Assembly (NCBI GenBank): GCA_945901125.1
Contig: CAMDKD010000005.1
Span: 1-64,000, forward strand
Source: Bordetella parapertussis
GTDB taxonomy: Bacteria; Pseudomonadota; Gammaproteobacteria; Burkholderiales; Burkholderiaceae_C
Direction of reading: 5' to 3'
DNA length: 64,000 nucleotides
A model generated the notes under the pieces. The model did not search any database. It saw only the letters and a list, made by a program, of their open reading frames with translations, and was not told where the DNA came from. The position numbers and the translations under genes are program-made. Positions within the stretch are counted from its first letter, which is position 1. The number at the start of each line of letters is the position of its first letter. Positions 59,998 through 64,000 of this stretch are shown piece after piece.

Positions 59998-60007
59998 TTT
60001 ACATCAA
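59994..60007. promoter_or_regulatory. FNR/ANR-type box upstream of ccoNOQP
   Basis: TTGATTTACATCAA matches the TTGAT-N4-ATCAA consensus exactly and lies 54 bp before the ccoN ATG. Confidence 0.8.
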
Positions 60008-60061
60008 GACATTGTGTCTTTGTCAATCTGATACTTGAACCAGATCTGTGAAAGGCTTTAC

Positions 60062-61489
60062 ATGAGTGCGTTAGACAACAATTACAGCGACACGGTCGTG
60101 CGCCAGTTCTCCATCATGACGGTGGTCTGGGGCGTGGTCGGTATGCTGGTCGGTCTGGTGATTGCATCCCAGCTGGCATGGCCCGAATTGAATTTCGGCA
60201 TCCCCTGGCTAAGCTACGGACGCTTGCGTCCGCTGCACACGAACGCGGTGATTTTTGCGTTCGGCGGTTGCGCGCTGTTTGCCACCAGTTATTACGTGGT
60301 GCAGCGCACCGGGCAAACGCGTTTGTTTGCGCCGCGCCTCGCTGCATTCACTTTTTGGGGCTGGCAAGCGGTGATTCTGGCGGCGGCCATCAGCCTGCCC
60401 ATGGGCTATACCAGCGGCAAAGAATACGCAGAGTTAGAGTGGCCGATTGATATTTTGATCACCTTGGTCTGGGTGTCTTACGCGGTGGTTTTTTTCGGCA
60501 CCATCGTCAAGCGCAAGGTGTCGCATATTTACGTGGCCAATTGGTTTTATGCCGCCTTCATATTGACAGTCGCCGTGCTGCATTTGGTCAACAGTGCAGC
60601 AGTGCCTGCCGGTTGGATGAAATCCTATTCAGCCTATGCAGGCGTGCAGGACGCCATGGTGCAATGGTGGTACGGACACAATGCGGTCGGCTTTTTTCTG
60701 ACCGCCGGTTTTCTGGGGATGATGTATTACTTTGTCCCCAAGCAGGCTGGGCGACCGGTGTATTCCTACCGTTTGTCTATTGTTCACTTCTGGGCGCTGA
60801 TCTTCACTTATATGTGGGCCGGCCCTCACCATTTGCACTACACCGCATTGCCTGACTGGACGCAATCCTTAGGCATGGTGTTCTCTCTCATTCTGTTGGC
60901 ACCGAGCTGGGGCGGCATGATCAACGGCATCATGACCTTGTCCGGCGCCTGGCACAAGCTGCGCGACGACCCGGTGTTGCGCTTCATGATTGTGTCGCTG
61001 TCCTTCTACGGCATGAGCACGTTTGAAGGCCCGATGATGGCTGTCAAAACCGTGAACGCACTCAGCCATTACACCGACTGGACTGTCGGCCATGTGCACT
61101 CAGGCGCTTTAGGCTGGGTCGGACTGGTTTCCATGGGTGCCATGTATTTTCTGATTCCGCGTTTGTTCGGACAGAAAAAAATGCACAGCGTTCCCGCCAT
61201 CGAGTTGCATTTCTGGTTGGCCACCATAGGCATCGTTCTCTATATCGCCGCCATGTGGATTGCCGGTGTGATGCAAGGCCTGATGTGGCGCGCTATCAAC
61301 GAAGACGGTACGCTGACCTATACCTTTGTCGAAAGCGTGAAAGCCACTTACCCGTATTACGTGGTGCGCGTCATAGGCGGTGCTTTGTACCTGGGCGGCA
61401 TGCTCATCATGCTGTGGAACGTGTTGATGACTGCCTTCAAAGGCAATGTACAGCCTGTGCCTATCCCTGCTGTTGTGGCGCATGCCTGA
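60062..61489 (+). CDS. ccoN: cbb3-type cytochrome c oxidase subunit I
   Basis: A 475-residue catalytic subunit of the high-affinity oxidase, from the ATG at 60062 (MSALDNNYSDTVVRQFSIMT). At least 12 transmembrane helices. Conserved His ligands appear in LHTNAVIFAFGGCALFATSY (low-spin heme), WWYGHNAVGFFLTAGFLGMM (CuB), GPHHLHYTA (CuB), and VGHVHSGALGWVG (hemes). It reduces O2 and pumps protons at low oxygen. First gene of the ccoNOQP operon. Confidence 0.96.
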   Translation: MSALDNNYSDTVVRQFSIMTVVWGVVGMLVGLVIASQLAWPELNFGIPWLSYGRLRPLHTNAVIFAFGGCALFATSYYVVQRTGQTRLFAPRLAAFTFWGWQAVILAAAISLPMGYTSGKEYAELEWPIDILITLVWVSYAVVFFGTIVKRKVSHIYVANWFYAAFILTVAVLHLVNSAAVPAGWMKSYSAYAGVQDAMVQWWYGHNAVGFFLTAGFLGMMYYFVPKQAGRPVYSYRLSIVHFWALIFTYMWAGPHHLHYTALPDWTQSLGMVFSLILLAPSWGGMINGIMTLSGAWHKLRDDPVLRFMIVSLSFYGMSTFEGPMMAVKTVNALSHYTDWTVGHVHSGALGWVGLVSMGAMYFLIPRLFGQKKMHSVPAIELHFWLATIGIVLYIAAMWIAGVMQGLMWRAINEDGTLTYTFVESVKATYPYYVVRVIGGALYLGGMLIMLWNVLMTAFKGNVQPVPIPAVVAHA

Positions 61490-61499
61490 GGAGAAAAAC

Positions 61500-62117
61500 A
61501 TGTCAGACAAAAACAGTTTTAGCCACGAAAAAATCGAAACCCATAGCTTTTTGATGGTGGTGTTGATCGTGCTGGTGATCGCCATCGGCGGCTTGGTGGA
61601 AATCGTTCCGCTGTTCTTTCAAAAGTCCACCACCCAGCCCTTGGAAGGAGTGGTGCCTTTAAACGCTTTGCAATTGGCCGGGCGCGACATTTATGTGCGT
61701 GAAGGTTGCTACAACTGCCATTCGCAAATGATTCGACCGTTTCGCTCGGAAACCTTGCGCTACGGTCATTACTCGGTGGCCGGTGAGTTTGTCTACGACC
61801 ACCCGTTTCAGTGGGGCAGCAAACGGACGGGGCCGGACTTGCACCGCGTCGGCGGCAAGTACAGCGATGACTGGCACCAAGCGCATTTGACCAATCCGCG
61901 CGACCTGGTGCCCGAGTCGAATATGCCGGCTTACCCGTGGCTGGAAAAAGACCTGGTGGATGCAGACGCTTTGCCGCGCCACTTGTCGGCTTTGCGGACA
62001 GTAGGGGTGCCGTACACAGATGACGAGATTGCCGGTGCAGCAGACGCGGTGCGCGGTAAATCGGAGTTGACTGCGCTGATCGCTTATCTGCAATCTTTGG
62101 GCCGCGCGCTCAAGTAA
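61500..62117 (+). CDS. ccoO: cbb3-type cytochrome c oxidase subunit II
   Basis: A 205-residue membrane-anchored mono-heme cytochrome c. One N-terminal helix (FLMVVLIVLVIAIGGLVEIV) is followed by the heme site REGCYNCHSQMIRPFRSETL; the axial Met is likely in ESNMPAYPWL. It passes electrons from CcoP to CcoN. The ATG at 61500 follows AGGAGAAA. Confidence 0.96.
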   Translation: MSDKNSFSHEKIETHSFLMVVLIVLVIAIGGLVEIVPLFFQKSTTQPLEGVVPLNALQLAGRDIYVREGCYNCHSQMIRPFRSETLRYGHYSVAGEFVYDHPFQWGSKRTGPDLHRVGGKYSDDWHQAHLTNPRDLVPESNMPAYPWLEKDLVDADALPRHLSALRTVGVPYTDDEIAGAADAVRGKSELTALIAYLQSLGRALK

Positions 62118-62128
62118 AGGAGACAGCC

Positions 62129-62269
62129 ATGGATGACATCAACGCATTGCGCGTCGCTGCGACTGTGCTGAGTTTTTTGTGTTTCATCGGCATCATGCTG
62201 TGGACCCTTGACCGGCGCAAGACACGCCGGTTTGAAGAAGCCTCCCGCCTGCCGTTTTTGGATGAGTAA
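62129..62269 (+). CDS. ccoQ: cbb3-type oxidase subunit CcoQ
   Basis: A 46-residue single-pass protein, MDDINALRVAATVLSFLCFI then GIMLWTLDRRKTRRFEEASR. The helix followed by a basic patch and FEEA(S/A)xLPF is typical of CcoQ, which stabilises the oxidase complex. AAAGGAGA precedes the ATG. It sits between ccoO and ccoP as usual. Confidence 0.92.
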   Translation: MDDINALRVAATVLSFLCFIGIMLWTLDRRKTRRFEEASRLPFLDE

Positions 62270-62277
62270 GGATTGCC

Positions 62278-63198
62278 ATGAGTGATTTCACAAGTTCGTA
62301 TTGGTCGGTATTCATTACCGTCGTCAGTTTGCTGGGTATCGCGGCTTGTTTGTTGCTGCTGTGGGTAACGGCAAATAAAAAATCCGTCGGTAACGCGGAT
62401 AACACCACCGGGCATATCTGGGACGAGGATTTGCGCGAGATGAACAACCCTTTGCCGCTGTGGTGGGTCGGTATGTTTGTGTTGAGCATCATCTTCGGAC
62501 TCGCTTACTTATGGATTTACCCGGGCCTGGGAAGTTTCAAAGGCAGCCAGTCCTGGACCTCGCAAGCCGAGTACGAAGCGGAGATGACCGAAGCCGACAT
62601 GGCACTGGCTCCCTTGTACGCTGCTTTTGATGCCATGCCTGTCGAGCAACTCGCCAAAGACAAAAAGGCCATGGCCATCGGTGAACGCTTGTTCATGAAC
62701 AACTGCTCGCAATGTCATGGGTCCGACGCCCAAGGCACCAAGGGCTATCCGAACCTGACCGATAGCGACTGGTTGCACGGCGGCGCACCGGAGAACATCA
62801 AAGCCTCCATCACCAACGGTAGACAAGGTCTGATGCCGCCGATAGCGCAAGCAGTGGGAAGCCCTAAGGAAGTGTCAGAAGTGGCCAACTATGTGTTGAG
62901 TTTGTCCGGCAGTCCGCATGATTCGCTCAAAGCAGCGGCCGGAAAAAGCAAATTCACGGTGTGTGCATCCTGTCACGGCATTGATGGCAAAGGTAATCAG
63001 ACGATAGGTGCGCCAAACCTCACAGACAAAATCTGGTTGCACGGCTGGGGCGAGCAAGCCATTGCCAATATGGTGAACAACGGCAAGGTGAACATCATGC
63101 CGGCTCAGAAAGACCGCCTCACTGCCTCACAAATTCACGTGTTGACCTCTTATGTCTGGTCACTTTCTCATTCAACGACAGCGACAGCCAAGCCTTGA
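62278..63198 (+). CDS. ccoP: cbb3-type cytochrome c oxidase diheme subunit III
   Basis: A 306-residue diheme cytochrome c. Two N-terminal hydrophobic segments (about 9-29 and 61-81) flank TTGHIWDEDLREMNNPLPLW, the conserved CcoP loop. Heme sites are NNCSQCHGSDAQG and TVCASCHGIDGKGNQ, with distal Met in MPPI and IMPAQK. It receives electrons from soluble cytochrome c and delivers them to CcoO. Confidence 0.95.
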   Translation: MSDFTSSYWSVFITVVSLLGIAACLLLLWVTANKKSVGNADNTTGHIWDEDLREMNNPLPLWWVGMFVLSIIFGLAYLWIYPGLGSFKGSQSWTSQAEYEAEMTEADMALAPLYAAFDAMPVEQLAKDKKAMAIGERLFMNNCSQCHGSDAQGTKGYPNLTDSDWLHGGAPENIKASITNGRQGLMPPIAQAVGSPKEVSEVANYVLSLSGSPHDSLKAAAGKSKFTVCASCHGIDGKGNQTIGAPNLTDKIWLHGWGEQAIANMVNNGKVNIMPAQKDRLTASQIHVLTSYVWSLSHSTTATAKP

Positions 63199-64000
63199 AC
63201 ACTGAAGACAAGCGTAAAAAAATAATTCCTATTCACAACGCAGAGGAAGGGCATTCCGCCGCCTTTTTGTATGCGTCCATGCCCAAGATTTACCCGCGCA
63301 CGGTGCAAGGTGTGTTTGCCCGCTGGCGCTGGTTTGGCGTGTTCATTACCCAACTGGTGTTTTACGGCTTACCCTGGCTGGAATGGGGGCAGCGCCAGGC
63401 GGTGTTGTTCGATCTGGGTGCACGCCGTTTTTATATCTTCGGCATGGTGCTGTACCCGCAGGACTTTATTTACCTGACCGGCTTGCTGGTGATCAGCGCG
63501 TTGTCGCTGTTTTTGTTCACAGCTGTGGCCGGACGTTTGTGGTGCGGCTATGCGTGTCCGCAAACCGTGTACAGCGAATTGTTCATGTGGATAGAGCGCA
63601 AGGTCGAAGGAGACCGCAGCGCGCGCATGCGCCTAGACGACGGTGCGTTATCACTGGAAAAGCTGGTCAAGAAAACCTATAAACACATACTCTGGCTGGG
63701 CTTGTCTATATGGACGGGCTTTACCTTTGTTGGTTATTTCACGCCGATTCATGAATTGGGCATGGAGTTTTTCCAGACCCGCATGGGCTCCTGGGAAGTA
63801 TTCTGGGTGTTCTTTTACGGTTTTGCCACGTACGGTAACGCAGGCTTTATGCGTGAGCAGGTGTGCAAATACATGTGTCCGTATGCACGCTTTCAAAGCG
63901 CCATGTTTGACCGGGATACTTTGATCGTCACTTATGACGAGCAACGCGGTGAACCGCGCGGCGGGCGTTCGCGCCATGTGGCTTTAGCCGACACCGGTTT
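63195..64000 (+). CDS. ccoG: cbb3 oxidase accessory Fe-S protein CcoG (partial)
   Basis: About 268 residues of CcoG/RdxA/FixG run off the window end. The most likely start is TTG at 63195, overlapping the ccoP stop by three bases; the next in-frame ATG (63279) would cut the conserved N-terminus KIYPRTVQGVFARWRW. Features: YFGLVLW-like segment IFGMVLYPQDFIYLTGLL, GRLWCGYACPQTVYSELFMW, and EQVCKYMCPYARFQSAMFD, from which the ferredoxin-type 4Fe-4S clusters continue. It reduces copper for oxidase assembly. Confidence 0.93.
   Translation, partial: MNTEDKRKKIIPIHNAEEGHSAAFLYASMPKIYPRTVQGVFARWRWFGVFITQLVFYGLPWLEWGQRQAVLFDLGARRFYIFGMVLYPQDFIYLTGLLVISALSLFLFTAVAGRLWCGYACPQTVYSELFMWIERKVEGDRSARMRLDDGALSLEKLVKKTYKHILWLGLSIWTGFTFVGYFTPIHELGMEFFQTRMGSWEVFWVFFYGFATYGNAGFMREQVCKYMCPYARFQSAMFDRDTLIVTYDEQRGEPRGGRSRHVALADTG

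Overview
The window looks like chromosomal DNA of a betaproteobacterium of the order Burkholderiales. A member of the Comamonadaceae (Rhodoferax/Limnohabitans-like) is my best guess. The basis is the housekeeping gene content and order (mutL-MFS-miaA-rluA; amiC-tsaE/queG; ccoI-ccoS-ccoNOQP-ccoG with FNR-type boxes), an intermediate-to-high GC content, a type I-C CRISPR repeat and betaproteobacterial-style integron cassettes. The species assignment is inference; there is no rRNA here.

Layout. 0-6.85 kb is a graveyard of mobile and defence DNA: an IS4-family transposase, a DUF3800 gene, a type III methyltransferase (Mod) beheaded by a complete IS21-family element (4090-6539), a one-spacer type I-C CRISPR remnant abutting that IS, and an IS256-family scrap. 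7.0-8.06 kb holds an excisionase-like/PIN-domain toxin-antitoxin pair. 8.07-15.5 kb is core: ydcF-like, msrA, pdxH, a four-gene sugar ABC importer and a denD-like dehydrogenase. 15.5-22.65 kb is a cluster of integron gene cassettes with recognisable attC sites but no integrase in view (CALIN). It is bounded by a nearly perfect 46-bp inverted repeat and by short tandem repeats. Cassette genes include a VOC protein, a membrane protein fused to a nucleotidyltransferase, a secreted HExxH protein, a HEPN-like protein, an NTF2-like protein, HigBA and a GNAT acetyltransferase. 22.66-27.3 kb returns to core: an IlvD/Edd dehydratase, a 2-hydroxyacid dehydrogenase and an RhlE helicase. The importer, denD, dehydratase and hydroxyacid dehydrogenase probably formed one sugar-acid utilisation neighbourhood that the cassettes now split.

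27.5-33.0 kb is a second accessory island: a DUF4062/ATPase protein with a coupled 43-residue ORF, degraded regulator, GIY-YIG and XRE remnants, an MqsRA-like pair, and an AbiEii-type nucleotidyltransferase with a winged-helix partner behind a 34-bp perfect palindrome. 33.0-40.0 kb carries ettA, an unusual HTH-receiver regulator, an acyl-CoA synthetase, a BLUF blue-light sensor, a luciferase-like oxidoreductase and a short core-type MetE. 40.0-43.4 kb is a third toxin-antitoxin patch (orphan MqsA-like, PemK/MazF, frameshifted VapBC) embedded in a duplicated hemerythrin 3' end.

43.5-64 kb is core. It ends in an oxygen-responsive stretch: class II ribonucleotide reductase nrdJ and the complete cbb3 oxidase locus, each preceded by FNR/ANR-type boxes. 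Such boxes suggest that low oxygen switches on both DNA-precursor synthesis and high-affinity respiration.
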